From assembly GCA_002840125.1 (NCBI GenBank), contig PGZF01000004.1, positions 248,001 to 312,000 on the forward strand: a stretch of DNA of 64,000 nt, written 5' to 3'. The position numbers and the translations under genes were made by a program. Each line of letters opens with the position of its first letter. Positions within the stretch are counted from its first letter, which is position 1. Shown here piece by piece: positions 54,860-64,000 of this stretch. Below the pieces are notes generated by a model, which was not told where the DNA came from, did not search any database, and saw only the letters and a list, made by a program, of their open reading frames with translations. The stretch is from Gammaproteobacteria bacterium HGW-Gammaproteobacteria-15 (GTDB lineage Bacteria; Pseudomonadota; Gammaproteobacteria; Enterobacterales; Alteromonadaceae).

Positions 54860-57421
54860 TCAGGGTCTAAGGTCGGGGATTACCGTGCGGCTTACGGTAT
54901 TACCCAGACGGCTGCGCAGCCAAAGTGTAGCCGGTTGTACTGGCGCGGCATCGGGGCAGGGGTGCCAGTTCTGGCCCTGATCGGTACTGCACTCGGTGGT
55001 TAAAAACGGCAGCGCTGTATTGACCTGCAGTTGCTCAGCACTGAGTTTTACGCCCGGTGGTGGAAGGTAAAAACTGCTGTTATTCGCAGCCAGCCGGCCA
55101 AGCTCAACCTGGCTTAACCGTAAAGCAAACCGCTGCCAGTCCTGGCTACGCTGGATGCTGTTATTAGTGGCCTCCCAGCCGGCTTTATGCCAGGCGCGCT
55201 CTGCCAAAGCCAGCAGACGGGGGTAGATCATGTGTTCCAGTTGCTCTGCTGTGCGTATGGTTTCGCTCCATACCTGGCCCTGAATACCCAGAATGTTTTC
55301 TGCCTGCTTAAGTGCCGGCATTTCGCGGCCCACCAGCGCTTCTAAATCGGTAATCAGCGCGCCGCTGCGCGTAGTGTCGGCATTGGCGTACAAATTGTCT
55401 GGCATAAAGCCAAACACTTTGTCGATACTGCTAAAGCGGGTGGCCCAGTAATAGCCACGTTCGGCCGGGTTAGCTTCGTGCGGGTGATCAAAATACAAAT
55501 GGGTGCCGGGCGACAGGATCACCTGATAACCATTATTAGCCAGCCGGTAAGCGCGATCGCCCACGCCCCATTCCCAGATATTGTCCCAGGCATTGGCGAT
55601 TACCCGCTCGTTAGCAAACTGGCTGCGGTTAAAGGTATTTTGCCGGTCGTACATTAAACCGTCTTCCCAGCCTGCCAGTGCAAGGCCGCGTCGTTGGGTA
55701 ATATCCGCCAGCCGGCTGACAAAATACGGTTTTAAATCGGCTACGCCTGTTACGCCATTGTCCGGCGTGCTAAACAGCTGCTGGCAGGCGGCAGAACCCA
55801 ACCAGGAACCTTCTGCAACTTCATCACCGCCCATATGAAAAATATTTAGTTTAATACCGGCCTGGCGGTACATTTGTTGTAGCTCATACACCACTTTATC
55901 GACAAAGGCATAGGTTGAAGGCAGACAGACATTGGCTGAATTATCGGTGTAGTTTTGTACGCTAAGGTAACTGGAACTGTCGTTCGGATCAGACAACAGA
56001 TACTGGCTGGCAGCTTGTGGTTGGCCTGCGGCTGTTAAACGGTTATAGCGTGCTTGCATGGCAACAATAGCTGCCCTGGCGTGGCCTGGCAGGTCAATTT
56101 CCGGTATGACTTCAATATGGCGCTCTGCGGCGTATTGCAAAATTTCAATAAAATCGGCCGTGCTGTAATAGCCATTACCAGAGCCATCGGTGTGTGGCCC
56201 GGTACCCAGTTGGGTAAGCAGGCAGCGCTGTTCGGTTAAATCAAAGCAACGCCTGGCGCCAATATCAGTCAGCTCCGGCAGGCCGGGAATTTCCAGCCGC
56301 CAGCCTTCGTCTTCTGTCAGGTGCAGGTGCAACTTGTTTAGTTTGTAGCGCGCCATATTATCAATTAGCCGCAGCGTCACCTCTTTGCCATGAAAATTAC
56401 GCGCCATATCGTAGTGCATGCCCCGCCAGGCAGCGCGGGGCTGGTCGGTTATTTTGCCCGCGGGTAGCAGCAGTTTGTTGTCTTGTTGTTGCAGCAGAGC
56501 CAGCAATGACTGCACAGCATAAAAGGCGCCGGCGGTGTCTTTGCCGGTAATGCTGATGGCTTTATCGCTGATATCAAGCTGGTAGCCTTCTGCAGTAACA
56601 GCTAAGCCGCTATCAATTTGTAGTGTAATCACGCTGGTTTTTTTATCTGCTGCAGCGCTGCTGCCGGGCAGTGCTAAACCCATTTGCTGCAATTGTTGCT
56701 GCAGGTATTTTGCTTCTTGTGTCAGGCGGCCGCTGAAATGAATGTACCAGCTTGCATCAAGCGTGATACGGCGCTTGGCAAATTCCGCCCGCAGTGGCGT
56801 AGGGATAATACGGGTGCTGACATCATCGCTTATACGGGCGCTGTTTAGCTGCGCGTTGTGGCTAAACCGCAAAGCTGCGTCTACTACCGGTACCTGGTCC
56901 GGCTCGCCCAAACTGCGTAGCTGCTGCTGTGGCGTGTTAAGCGGCAACACAAACTGGCTGAAATCTTCAGTATCAGTATTGGCAAAAACTTCTGCCTGCA
57001 GCTTAGCAAAGGCAATAAAAGCGCGTGGCATAAAATCACTGTAACTTACCATCCAGGGGGCAGATTCAAATGCCAGTGTAAATTGCTGAGCAGGCTTAAG
57101 GCCGGCAAAACCCGCTATTGGGCGAATGCGGTGCAGGTCGCCCTGTACGTGTTCAATTTGCAGGCCATGCTGTTGGGTGCGTTCTATCCGGCGGATTAAA
57201 TGAAAGTAAATTTGCCAGTCTGCTTCGCCTGCAGGCAGGGCAAGTGCAGAGTTATTCTGCAGGGTAATAGCTGCGCTAAAGCGTGAAGGTGCATGCAGCT
57301 GGTTTGACTGCACACTAAACAGCAAACTGCTGTTTTGGGCAAATTCTGCCAGTTGCTGCTGGGTCCATGCCGCCGATGCCGGAGCAGCAACCAGCATCAA
57401 TAAAAATATCATGAAGCGCAT
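54860..57421 (-). CDS. Beta-N-acetylhexosaminidase, GH20 (chitobiase type)
   Basis: This 853-residue protein has a signal peptide ending near ASAAW, an N-terminal CHB_HEX carbohydrate-binding domain, a GH20b domain (about 205-325), the GH20 TIM barrel (about 330-780) and a C-terminal Ig-like domain. The catalytic Asp533-Glu534 pair lies in FHMGGDEV. It removes terminal GlcNAc from chitobiose and chitooligosaccharides in the periplasm or outside. AGGGGA precedes the start. It is divergent from nagK under a shared NagR operator. Confidence 0.93.
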   Translation of the reverse strand: MRFMIFLLMLVAAPASAAWTQQQLAEFAQNSSLLFSVQSNQLHAPSRFSAAITLQNNSALALPAGEADWQIYFHLIRRIERTQQHGLQIEHVQGDLHRIRPIAGFAGLKPAQQFTLAFESAPWMVSYSDFMPRAFIAFAKLQAEVFANTDTEDFSQFVLPLNTPQQQLRSLGEPDQVPVVDAALRFSHNAQLNSARISDDVSTRIIPTPLRAEFAKRRITLDASWYIHFSGRLTQEAKYLQQQLQQMGLALPGSSAAADKKTSVITLQIDSGLAVTAEGYQLDISDKAISITGKDTAGAFYAVQSLLALLQQQDNKLLLPAGKITDQPRAAWRGMHYDMARNFHGKEVTLRLIDNMARYKLNKLHLHLTEDEGWRLEIPGLPELTDIGARRCFDLTEQRCLLTQLGTGPHTDGSGNGYYSTADFIEILQYAAERHIEVIPEIDLPGHARAAIVAMQARYNRLTAAGQPQAASQYLLSDPNDSSSYLSVQNYTDNSANVCLPSTYAFVDKVVYELQQMYRQAGIKLNIFHMGGDEVAEGSWLGSAACQQLFSTPDNGVTGVADLKPYFVSRLADITQRRGLALAGWEDGLMYDRQNTFNRSQFANERVIANAWDNIWEWGVGDRAYRLANNGYQVILSPGTHLYFDHPHEANPAERGYYWATRFSSIDKVFGFMPDNLYANADTTRSGALITDLEALVGREMPALKQAENILGIQGQVWSETIRTAEQLEHMIYPRLLALAERAWHKAGWEATNNSIQRSQDWQRFALRLSQVELGRLAANNSSFYLPPPGVKLSAEQLQVNTALPFLTTECSTDQGQNWHPCPDAAPVQPATLWLRSRLGNTVSRTVIPDLRP

Positions 57422-57589
57422 AAAAAATTCCCCTGTTATGGCGGGTGCTATGCCAACTGCACCGGCTTGTTATTTTAGTATGTTAACAAACAACTTAGAT
57501 CTCTTATGTAAATTTATGATTATATTGTTAATTTTAAATTTAATGCGGTCAGTGCCGTAAAATGCCAGTCTGTTTTTCAAACAAGACAC

Positions 57590-57645
57590 TTGTTATTTGT
57601 CAGATTTATTATATGCTGATTTTTAAAAATGACAACGCTGTCAAT
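57590..57645. promoter_or_regulatory. Divergent promoters with shared NagR operator
   Basis: The operator AATGACAACGCTGTCAAT is at 57628-57645. On the minus strand TTGTCA (57630-57635) and TATAAT (57608-57613), 16 bp apart, drive the hexosaminidase, and the -35 lies inside the operator. On the plus strand TTGTTA (57590-57595) and TATGCT (57612-57617), also 16 bp apart, drive nagK. One repressor site thus blocks both. Confidence 0.78.
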
Positions 57646-57734
57646 TTACTTGGCTGACAAACAGCAAGTGATAGCAGACAGCCACAGTGATGACAGCCAG
57701 AGGCATCAACACAACTTGCAATGAGGTTATCAGG

Positions 57735-58649
57735 ATGAGTACAGCGCTGAAGGCCGATACGCCTTTATATTTAGGAATAGACGGTGGTGGCAGTAAATGC
57801 CGCGCTGTTATTGTATCGTCAGATCAGCAAATTTTGGGTGAAGGCTTATCCGGCCCGGCTAACCCGTTGCGCGGTATGAAAGTGGCCACAGACTCTATTT
57901 TAACGGCCACCCAGCAGGCGCTTACCGTTGCCGGCCTGGCATTTAATGATATGTCGCGTTTAATTGCCGGTGCCGGTTTAGCTGGTGTCAATCTGCCGCA
58001 GTATTACCGGCTTTTTTCTGCCTGGCAGCATCCGTTTAAAACGCTGCATCTTACCAGTGACTTGCATATCGCCTGTATGGGGGCGCATCAGGGGCTTGAC
58101 GGTGCAGTAATTATTGTTGGTACCGGTTCTTGTGGCCTTGCAGAAGTAAACGGCCAATTAATAGAGGTGGGCGGCCATGGCTTTCCTTATGGCGACAATG
58201 GCAGTGGCGCCTGGTTTGGTATGCAACTGCTGCATAAGGTATTACTAAGCCTGGATCAGCTGGCACCGCCTACACAAATGACAAGCTTGCTGCTACAAGA
58301 GCTGGGGGCCAGCAACAGTATTGAAGTGGTGTCGCATTTTATGCAGGCCACGCCAACCACTTATGCCAAATATGCGCCTTTAGTGTTTATTGCGGCAGAA
58401 GCCGGCGATGAGACGGCAATGCAGCTGGTGCGCCAGGGCGCAGAATTTATCAGTGCTATTGCCGACAGGTTACTGAGCATAGCGCCACCCAGGTTATCTT
58501 TTATCGGCGGTTTGGCGCATAAACTGCTGCCGTATCTGCCAGAACATATTCAGCAACAGGTTACACCGGCATTACAACCGCCGGAACTCGGTGCAGTGTG
58601 GTTTGCCCGTCAGCGCAGCCAACTGCCATCTTCCGTTATGTCGTTATAG
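57735..58649 (+). CDS. nagK: N-acetylglucosamine kinase (BadF/BadG family)
   Basis: ATG 57735 (GAGG 8 bases upstream) opens this 304-residue ASKHA-fold kinase. Its phosphate-1 loop is LGIDGGGSKCRAVI, later ones are IIVGTGSCGLAEV and GGHGFPYGDNGSGAW, and the adenosine loop is LSFIGGLAHKL. It phosphorylates cytoplasmic GlcNAc to GlcNAc-6-P with ATP, the non-PTS route of alteromonads. It is the first gene of the nagK-nagB-II-nagA-nagP operon. Confidence 0.92.
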   Translation: MSTALKADTPLYLGIDGGGSKCRAVIVSSDQQILGEGLSGPANPLRGMKVATDSILTATQQALTVAGLAFNDMSRLIAGAGLAGVNLPQYYRLFSAWQHPFKTLHLTSDLHIACMGAHQGLDGAVIIVGTGSCGLAEVNGQLIEVGGHGFPYGDNGSGAWFGMQLLHKVLLSLDQLAPPTQMTSLLLQELGASNSIEVVSHFMQATPTTYAKYAPLVFIAAEAGDETAMQLVRQGAEFISAIADRLLSIAPPRLSFIGGLAHKLLPYLPEHIQQQVTPALQPPELGAVWFARQRSQLPSSVMSL

Positions 58650-58662
58650 GTAAGAAGTAAAA

Positions 58663-59661
58663 ATGAGCAACAGTATTATGGCTCTGGAAGCCACAGAAGC
58701 GCCACAACGTATTGCCGAGCAACTGGCAGCCAACGCCGCTATCGTACAGCAGGTGGTAGAACACATCCGCCAGCGCGCGCCAAAATTTGTTTATATGGTG
58801 GGCCGTGGATCTTCTGATCATGCCGGGGTGTTTGCCAAATATTTAATTGAAATAGAAGTCGGCCTGCCAGTGGCGGCAGCTGCACCGTCTATCGCCAGTG
58901 TATACAACAAATCATTGCAGCTGGCCGACGCGCTGGTGCTGGTTATTTCACAATCGGGCCGTAGCCCGGACATTCTGGCACAGGTTGATATGGCTAAACG
59001 CAGCGGCGCTATGGTGGTGGCATTGGTAAACGATACCACCTCGCCGCTGGCTGAGCTGGTACATTACACCTTGCCGCTGCATGTCGGTGCCGAAAAGGCC
59101 GTGGCCGCCACCAAAAGCTACCTGGCTACCTTAAGTGCTATTTTGCAGCTGGTGTCGGTTTGGTCGGGTAACACTGCGCTGCAACAGGCTGTGCAGCAAT
59201 TACCGCAAAGTTTGCAGGCAGCTATCGACTTGCCGCAGCAGTTAACAGCACAGGCGTTACAGAATGTGGCGCATCTGGTGGTATTAGGCCGTGGCCTGGG
59301 TTATGCCATTTCACGCGAAATTGCGCTAAAGCTAAAAGAAGTATGTGGTATTCATGCCGAAGCTTTCTCCAGTGCCGAGTTTTTACATGGTCCGGTTACG
59401 CTGGTAAAAAATCAGTTTGCTATTGTTGATGTCACTATAGAAGATGAAAGCTTAAGTGCGCACCGCAGCCAGATAGAAGACGTGCGTAGCCGTGGTGCTG
59501 CCATAGTGCAGCTGCATCATCGTGGTGTAAACGCCGATGCGCGGGTATTGCCCTTGTTGGTATTGCAGCGCTTTTATCTGGATGTTGAAGTGGTGGCGCG
59601 CAGCAGAGGCATTAACCCCGACGCTCCGCCGGGCCTGAATAAAGTAACCAAAACGGTATAA
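58663..59661 (+). CDS. nagB-II: Glucosamine-6-phosphate deaminase, NagB-II (SIS type)
   Basis: This 332-residue protein has two SIS domains (VGRGSSDHAGVFAKYLIE and SQSGRSPD in the first; AEFLHGPVTLV in the second). It resembles the isomerase half of GlmS without the glutaminase part. In Shewanella this type replaces NagB and converts GlcN-6-P to fructose-6-P and ammonia. It lies 13 bp after nagK. Confidence 0.92.
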   Translation: MSNSIMALEATEAPQRIAEQLAANAAIVQQVVEHIRQRAPKFVYMVGRGSSDHAGVFAKYLIEIEVGLPVAAAAPSIASVYNKSLQLADALVLVISQSGRSPDILAQVDMAKRSGAMVVALVNDTTSPLAELVHYTLPLHVGAEKAVAATKSYLATLSAILQLVSVWSGNTALQQAVQQLPQSLQAAIDLPQQLTAQALQNVAHLVVLGRGLGYAISREIALKLKEVCGIHAEAFSSAEFLHGPVTLVKNQFAIVDVTIEDESLSAHRSQIEDVRSRGAAIVQLHHRGVNADARVLPLLVLQRFYLDVEVVARSRGINPDAPPGLNKVTKTV

Positions 59662-59684
59662 CCCAACCTAAGGGTAATAAGTAC

Positions 59685-60803
59685 ATGCAGCAGTTAAGTG
59701 TCAGCCGCCTGTTTGACGGCGAAAAGTGGTTTGATAATGTCAGTGTCGTTATTAAAGACGGTGTTATTCAGGCAGTAACACCGGCAACAGGCGCTGTGCA
59801 GCAAGGGTTACTGGTGCCTGGCTTTATCGATGTTCAGGTTAATGGCGGCGGCGGGGCTTTATTTAATACCGCCCCCAGTCGGCAGACACTGCGCACTATG
59901 TTACAGGCGCATGCCCGTTTTGGTACCACGGCTATGCTGCCTACGGTAATTACCGACAGCGTAAGTGTTATGCAGCAAGCTGCCGATACTATTGCCGGCA
60001 CTATTGCCGATGCCGAGCCCGGTATTATTGGTGTGCATTTTGAAGGGCCGCATTTATCGGTGCCGAAAAAAGGTGTGCATCCGCAGCAGCATATCCGGCA
60101 ATTAAGTGAGGCCGAACTGGCAATATATGGCCGTACTGATCTTGGCATTAAACTGGTGACAGTAGCGCCGGAAAATATCAGCCCGCAACAAATACAGCAA
60201 CTGGTCGCGCTGAATGTGATTGTTTGCCTTGGCCACTCCAATGCCGACGCTGCTACCGTACAAGCGGCACTGGCCGCCGGTGCCACCGGTTTTACCCACC
60301 TTTATAATGCTATGTCGCCACTGACCTCGCGTGAGCCGGGGATGGTGGGGGTAGCGCTGGCTGATACCAATAGCTGGTGCGGCGTTATTTTTGACGGCCA
60401 TCATATGCACCCTGTTGCTGCCAAAGTAGCGCTGGCGGCGAAACCTAAAGGCAAGCTGATGATCGTAACCGATGCGATGTCGCCGGTTGGGACCTCAGAC
60501 AATGAGTTTGCTTTTTTCGATGGCAAAGTAATCCGCGATGGCAACAAACTGACCAATGAGGCCGGTGCGCTGGCAGGCTCGGTGCTGGATATGGCCGCCG
60601 CCGTGCAGTATGCCGTGCAACAGCTTGATGTGAGTGCCGCAGAGGCCTTACGCATGGCGTCATTGTACCCGGCGCAGTTTTTGGCGCTGCATAACAAAGG
60701 CCGGATAGTGGCCGGGGCGCAGGCAGATTTAGTGTTAATTAATAATAACTGGCAGGTGCAGGCTAACTGGATTAACGGTCAGCCGGTGTTTGCTGCCGAA
60801 TAG
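59685..60803 (+). CDS. nagA: N-acetylglucosamine-6-phosphate deacetylase
   Basis: This 372-residue amidohydrolase has a family-typical GFIDVQVNGGGG, metal-ligand regions HFEGPHLS, CLGHSNAD and HLYNAMSP, and the catalytic Asp in VTDAMSP. It removes acetate from GlcNAc-6-P, giving GlcN-6-P for NagB-II. It lies 23 bp after nagB-II in the operon. Confidence 0.94.
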   Translation: MQQLSVSRLFDGEKWFDNVSVVIKDGVIQAVTPATGAVQQGLLVPGFIDVQVNGGGGALFNTAPSRQTLRTMLQAHARFGTTAMLPTVITDSVSVMQQAADTIAGTIADAEPGIIGVHFEGPHLSVPKKGVHPQQHIRQLSEAELAIYGRTDLGIKLVTVAPENISPQQIQQLVALNVIVCLGHSNADAATVQAALAAGATGFTHLYNAMSPLTSREPGMVGVALADTNSWCGVIFDGHHMHPVAAKVALAAKPKGKLMIVTDAMSPVGTSDNEFAFFDGKVIRDGNKLTNEAGALAGSVLDMAAAVQYAVQQLDVSAAEALRMASLYPAQFLALHNKGRIVAGAQADLVLINNNWQVQANWINGQPVFAAE

Positions 60804-60829
60804 CATAATAATAAAAGCGGGGAACAAAT

Positions 60830-62128
60830 ATGGAAATGACAGCTGAGCAGGCAAAAAAGCGCAGCAGCATACTGCCAATGATCATAGTGGCGATGCTGTT
60901 CTTTGTACTGGGGTTTGCTACCTGGCTTAATGGCTCGTTAATGCCTTATCTGAAGCAGATGCTATTACTCACACCGTTTCAGGCATCGCTGGTGTTGTTT
61001 TCATTTTATATCGCCGTAACCTTTACCGCCTTGCCCTCAGCCTGGCTTATCCGCAAAGTAGGTTATAAAAATGGTATGGCGCTGGGCATGGCCACCATGA
61101 TGCTAGCTGGCCTGCTATATATTCCGGCAGCTCAAACCCAGACGTTTGCGTTATTTTTGTTGGCGCAGCTGGTTATTGGTACCGGCCAAACCTTGTTACA
61201 AACTGCAGTAAACCCTTATGTAGTTAAAATTGGCCCGGAAGAAACCGCTGCTGTGCGTATCAGCATTATGGGTATTTTAAATAAAACTGCCGGGGTAGTC
61301 GCGCCTATTGTGTTTACTGCCCTTATTGCCAGCAGCTTTGTTGCACCAGCTGGTGCTGAACTCAGTGCGGAACAAATTGACGCTATGGCAGCCAGTTTAG
61401 TGTTGCCTTATCTTGGGCTGGCTGCCTTTTTGGGTTTGCTGGCCCTGGCGGTGAAATTTTCACCGTTACCGGAGCTGGAAAAAGAAACCACAGAAGGTAA
61501 CAAAGCCGGCCAGATAAAAGCAGCACTGGCAAGGCCCAGCCTGGCACTGGGTGTGCTGGCGCTGTTTGTCTATGTTGCGGTAGAAGTAATCGCCGGTGAC
61601 ACCATTGGCCTGTTTGCGTTATCGCTGGGGGTGGAGCGTTATACCGTAATGACGTCCTATACCATGGGTTGTATGGTGCTGGGCTATATTCTGGGCATAG
61701 TACTGATCCCAAGAGTGCTGTCGCAGCAGGCAGCGCTGGCGGTATCAGCAGTGCTGGGCGTAGCGCTTACGCTGGCAATAGTATTGGGGGATACATCATC
61801 CTATGTTATTGCCAATACAGTGTTGGTGCCTTTTGGTGGTACAGCATTACCTGATACCTTACTGCTTATTGCGGTATTGGGGCTGGCTAATGCTATTGTC
61901 TGGCCGGCAGTATGGCCTTTGGCATTATCTGGTTTGGGTTCACTTACCAGCATCGGCTCGGCGCTGCTGATTATGGGCATTGCCGGTGGCGCTTTTGGCC
62001 CGCTGTTTTGGGGGCTGGCCAGCGGCAGCGCGCTGGGGCAACAGGGCGCTTATATTGTTATGCTGCCCTGTTACCTGTTTATTCTGTTTTATGCGCTTAA
62101 AGGCCACAAATTAACCAGCTGGCGTTAA
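60830..62128 (+). CDS. nagP: N-acetylglucosamine MFS permease
   Basis: This 432-residue protein has twelve membrane helices of the fucose-permease (FHS) type. FVLGFATWLNGSLMPYLKQM and GTGQTLLQTAVNPYVVKIGP are typical of NagP. It brings GlcNAc across the inner membrane with protons or sodium ions. It closes the nag operon; only 29 bp separate it from the convergent Wzi gene and no clear terminator is visible. Confidence 0.92.
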   Translation: MEMTAEQAKKRSSILPMIIVAMLFFVLGFATWLNGSLMPYLKQMLLLTPFQASLVLFSFYIAVTFTALPSAWLIRKVGYKNGMALGMATMMLAGLLYIPAAQTQTFALFLLAQLVIGTGQTLLQTAVNPYVVKIGPEETAAVRISIMGILNKTAGVVAPIVFTALIASSFVAPAGAELSAEQIDAMAASLVLPYLGLAAFLGLLALAVKFSPLPELEKETTEGNKAGQIKAALARPSLALGVLALFVYVAVEVIAGDTIGLFALSLGVERYTVMTSYTMGCMVLGYILGIVLIPRVLSQQAALAVSAVLGVALTLAIVLGDTSSYVIANTVLVPFGGTALPDTLLLIAVLGLANAIVWPAVWPLALSGLGSLTSIGSALLIMGIAGGAFGPLFWGLASGSALGQQGAYIVMLPCYLFILFYALKGHKLTSWR

Positions 62129-62157
62129 AGCCAGAGCCAGCCTGATAGAGTGGTAGC

Positions 62158-63555
62158 TTAAAAGCGGTATTCCCAGGTTGCTGCCAGGCTGCCGCGCTTA
62201 ACGCGCAGTTCTGGCTGTGGCGATTTATCGAACGCCCGGCCTTCAATACTTAGCAAGCCGTTAAACAGCGGTTGGCGGTACTCCAGCCTTAACTGCCAGT
62301 TTTTCAGCTCGGAGCTGGCAGCAAGAAACTCACCACGCAACACACTAACCGCCCAGCTATACCCGTCAAATGTCTGGTAGCGGTAACCTGCCGACAACAC
62401 TCTGGCATCAGCACCATAACCGCTGCCGATCACCCGGCCATAGCGGCGATAGCCTTGCGGATAAATGTCACCTTCGTAGGCACAATCACCGGCCACTATT
62501 TGCTCTTCACAACGAATATAGGTGTCTGACCATTCTAAATTCAGTGTATGCACAGCGCTTTCACTGCCAAAGAAAGTACGCACGCCATACAGTTGCATTG
62601 GCTTACCTAACTTGCGGCCGCCGTTGTCGTCTGCCAGCTCGGTGTAAAAGCTGAACGGGCGGTTAAACAGCCTGGTATGAAAAGTTACATCCAGAGCTGC
62701 CAGGTTATCGGCGTTGTCATCATCATTTAATAACAACATATCACCGAAGGCATCCAGGCCGTTATCCAGTGTATCGCCGCCCCACTGGCTTACCCTTGAT
62801 AAGCCAAGTTCCAGTTGCGGCAACGGCCGGGCGCTGAAACGGGCACCAAAATGTTTAATCTGCTGCGGTATGCTGCTGTGCTCACCCTGGCCGACAAAGG
62901 TAGTAAAACTCCAGGGGCCTAGCCAGCTGAATAACATAGCGTCACTTTTTTGCCAGCTGTGGCGGCTTAAGCGCAATGACGGGATCGGGCGGGCATTATT
63001 GGTTACCAGCAGCGAGGTTTGCTGGCCCGGCCCCCACCATAATGGCTGTTGATCCAATGCCAGCACCCAGTTTCCGGCAATAACGGCCATATAGCTGCCG
63101 TCATAGGTTAATTCCTGCTCGGTGCTGCCATCTTCCGGTTCGCGGTAGTTAACCTGAGTTTTCGCTGCCCAGTTATCGCCGAGATATTCTTTAAATACGC
63201 TGACACTGGCTTTATCAAAATACGTTTCGCCAAAGCTCTGATACAAAGAGGGATCTGAGCTGGCTTTAAGTTTTATACCGGCAATATAGTTATGCTGGTT
63301 CGCATTTAAGGCTGAGCGCACATGGGCCAACGCAAAGCGCAGTTCTTCTGTGGGCTGCTCCTGCGCCGCTGCTAAATCGGCCACAATGTTTTTCCACATT
63401 AGTGGGTAGGTATTTACCGGACCGGTAATGACACCGGCATGAGACAGCGTTTGCAGTGACTGGCGTAAATAGTTGTCTGTGGTATCTACCCAGGGCGCAG
63501 CCGCAACGGGCACGGCAAACAGCAATACTGTCAATAAAGAAGGTTTAAAGGTCAT
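62158..63555 (-). CDS. Wzi-family capsule-assembly-like outer-membrane protein
   Basis: This 465-residue protein has a signal peptide ending near VAAAP. A helical N-terminal part ([22 protein letters not shown]) is followed by a beta-barrel ending in WEYRF, matching the Wzi-like family. Wzi of E. coli attaches capsule to the cell surface; relatives in non-capsulated species have no known role. Its ATG overlaps the coaD stop by four bases, so translation is coupled. Confidence 0.85.
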   Translation of the reverse strand: MTFKPSLLTVLLFAVPVAAAPWVDTTDNYLRQSLQTLSHAGVITGPVNTYPLMWKNIVADLAAAQEQPTEELRFALAHVRSALNANQHNYIAGIKLKASSDPSLYQSFGETYFDKASVSVFKEYLGDNWAAKTQVNYREPEDGSTEQELTYDGSYMAVIAGNWVLALDQQPLWWGPGQQTSLLVTNNARPIPSLRLSRHSWQKSDAMLFSWLGPWSFTTFVGQGEHSSIPQQIKHFGARFSARPLPQLELGLSRVSQWGGDTLDNGLDAFGDMLLLNDDDNADNLAALDVTFHTRLFNRPFSFYTELADDNGGRKLGKPMQLYGVRTFFGSESAVHTLNLEWSDTYIRCEEQIVAGDCAYEGDIYPQGYRRYGRVIGSGYGADARVLSAGYRYQTFDGYSWAVSVLRGEFLAASSELKNWQLRLEYRQPLFNGLLSIEGRAFDKSPQPELRVKRGSLAATWEYRF

Positions 63556-64000
63556 AATTTAAATTTAGCTTTTAACGCCTGTTCAACATGGCAAGGTACG
63601 AAACTGGAAACATCGCCGCCATGGCGGCAGACTTCTTTTACCAGCGTAGAGGAGATAAAGGTATTTTTTTCTGACGGTGTCATAAAAATACTGTCCAGCG
63701 CCGGGTTTAACTGGCGGTTCATACTGGCCAGCTGAAACTCATACTCAAAATCGGCTACAGCCCGCACACCGCGGATCAGCACCTGTGCTGATTGATCTTC
63801 AGCAAATTTAGCCAGTAAGCCCGAGAAGCCAATAACACTGACATTGCTGATGCCGGTAAAGGCTTGTTGTGCCAGGGTTACCCGTTCATCCAGACTAAAT
63901 AGCGGCTGTTTACTGGGGTTAGCCGCTACTGCCACTATTACCTGGTCGAATATGCGGGCCGCCCGCTGTACTAAATCGGCATGCCCATTGGTAAGTGGGT
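63552..64000 (-). CDS. coaD: Phosphopantetheine adenylyltransferase, N terminus off the window
   Basis: About 148 residues are visible and the start lies beyond base 64000. The frame reads [19 protein letters not shown] at the edge, containing the TxGH-type nucleotidyltransferase motif, then [20 protein letters not shown] and [14 protein letters not shown], diagnostic of CoaD. It makes dephospho-CoA from 4'-phosphopantetheine and ATP. The total length should be about 160 residues. Confidence 0.95.
   Translation of the reverse strand, partial: PLTNGHADLVQRAARIFDQVIVAVAANPSKQPLFSLDERVTLAQQAFTGISNVSVIGFSGLLAKFAEDQSAQVLIRGVRAVADFEYEFQLASMNRQLNPALDSIFMTPSEKNTFISSTLVKEVCRHGGDVSSFVPCHVEQALKAKFKL

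Noticed and set aside
1..64000. CRISPR arrays, tRNA, rRNA, riboswitches
   Set aside because: No regularly spaced short repeats, cloverleaf-like segments or known riboswitch cores were recognised by reading the sequence.

Overview
The window is chromosomal DNA of a Gram-negative gammaproteobacterium. Gene content suggests Alteromonadales, close to Rheinheimera, Alishewanella or Arsukibacterium: many TonB-dependent receptors, a LacI-type NagR chitin regulon, and NagB-II, NagK and NagP instead of the enteric PTS route. The genus is an inference from gene content and order, not from a marker gene. I see no rRNA, tRNA, CRISPR array, transposase or integrase.

Layout. 0-1 kb: the end of oligopeptidase B. 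1.1-6.9 kb: a Fur-boxed six-gene operon for haem or iron-protein uptake (DUF4198 protein, EF-hand lipoprotein, TonB-dependent receptor, TonB, ExbB, ExbD). 7-10.5 kb: small unknowns, an EamA exporter and an S10 carboxypeptidase. 10.6-14.1 kb: an iron and oxidative-stress block with two complementary bacterioferritin subunits, a FagA-like gene pair, and a divergent Fur-controlled MnSOD-ZIP transporter operon. 14.2-26.4 kb: an M16 lipoprotein peptidase, a soluble PAS-PAS chemoreceptor of BdlA type, a run of unrecognised genes, a secreted lipase with a membrane-anchored neighbour, a ParE-type toxin-antitoxin pair and a RegB/RegA two-component system.

26.6-30.9 kb is an AT-rich accessory island. 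It holds an AlbA_2/HATPase protein with a probable PIN-like nuclease, and a second two-gene cassette. Each cassette is followed by a copy of the 3' end of the same PepSY gene (about 256 bp, roughly 93% identical). The full PepSY gene (30956-32368) is broken by an in-frame TGA. Its upstream TonB receptor carries a RegA-type box nearly identical to one upstream of regB. This suggests that receptor, PepSY and RegBA once formed one cluster that the island split. The island is the best candidate here for an undescribed system.

34.6-48.6 kb: an unknown membrane protein, then a probable 3-hydroxybutyrate or oligo-hydroxybutyrate utilisation locus (secreted MetX-fold hydrolase, GntP permease, TonB receptor, CrbR-like regulator, SSS-type hybrid kinase, 3-hydroxybutyrate dehydrogenase) and an AbgT transporter. 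48.6-62.1 kb: a chitin-oligosaccharide/GlcNAc regulon (NagR, TonB receptor, cupin_8 protein, SapC, GH20 hexosaminidase, NagK, NagB-II, NagA, NagP) with three NagR-type palindromes. 62.1-64 kb: a Wzi-family outer-membrane protein translationally coupled to coaD, which runs off the end.
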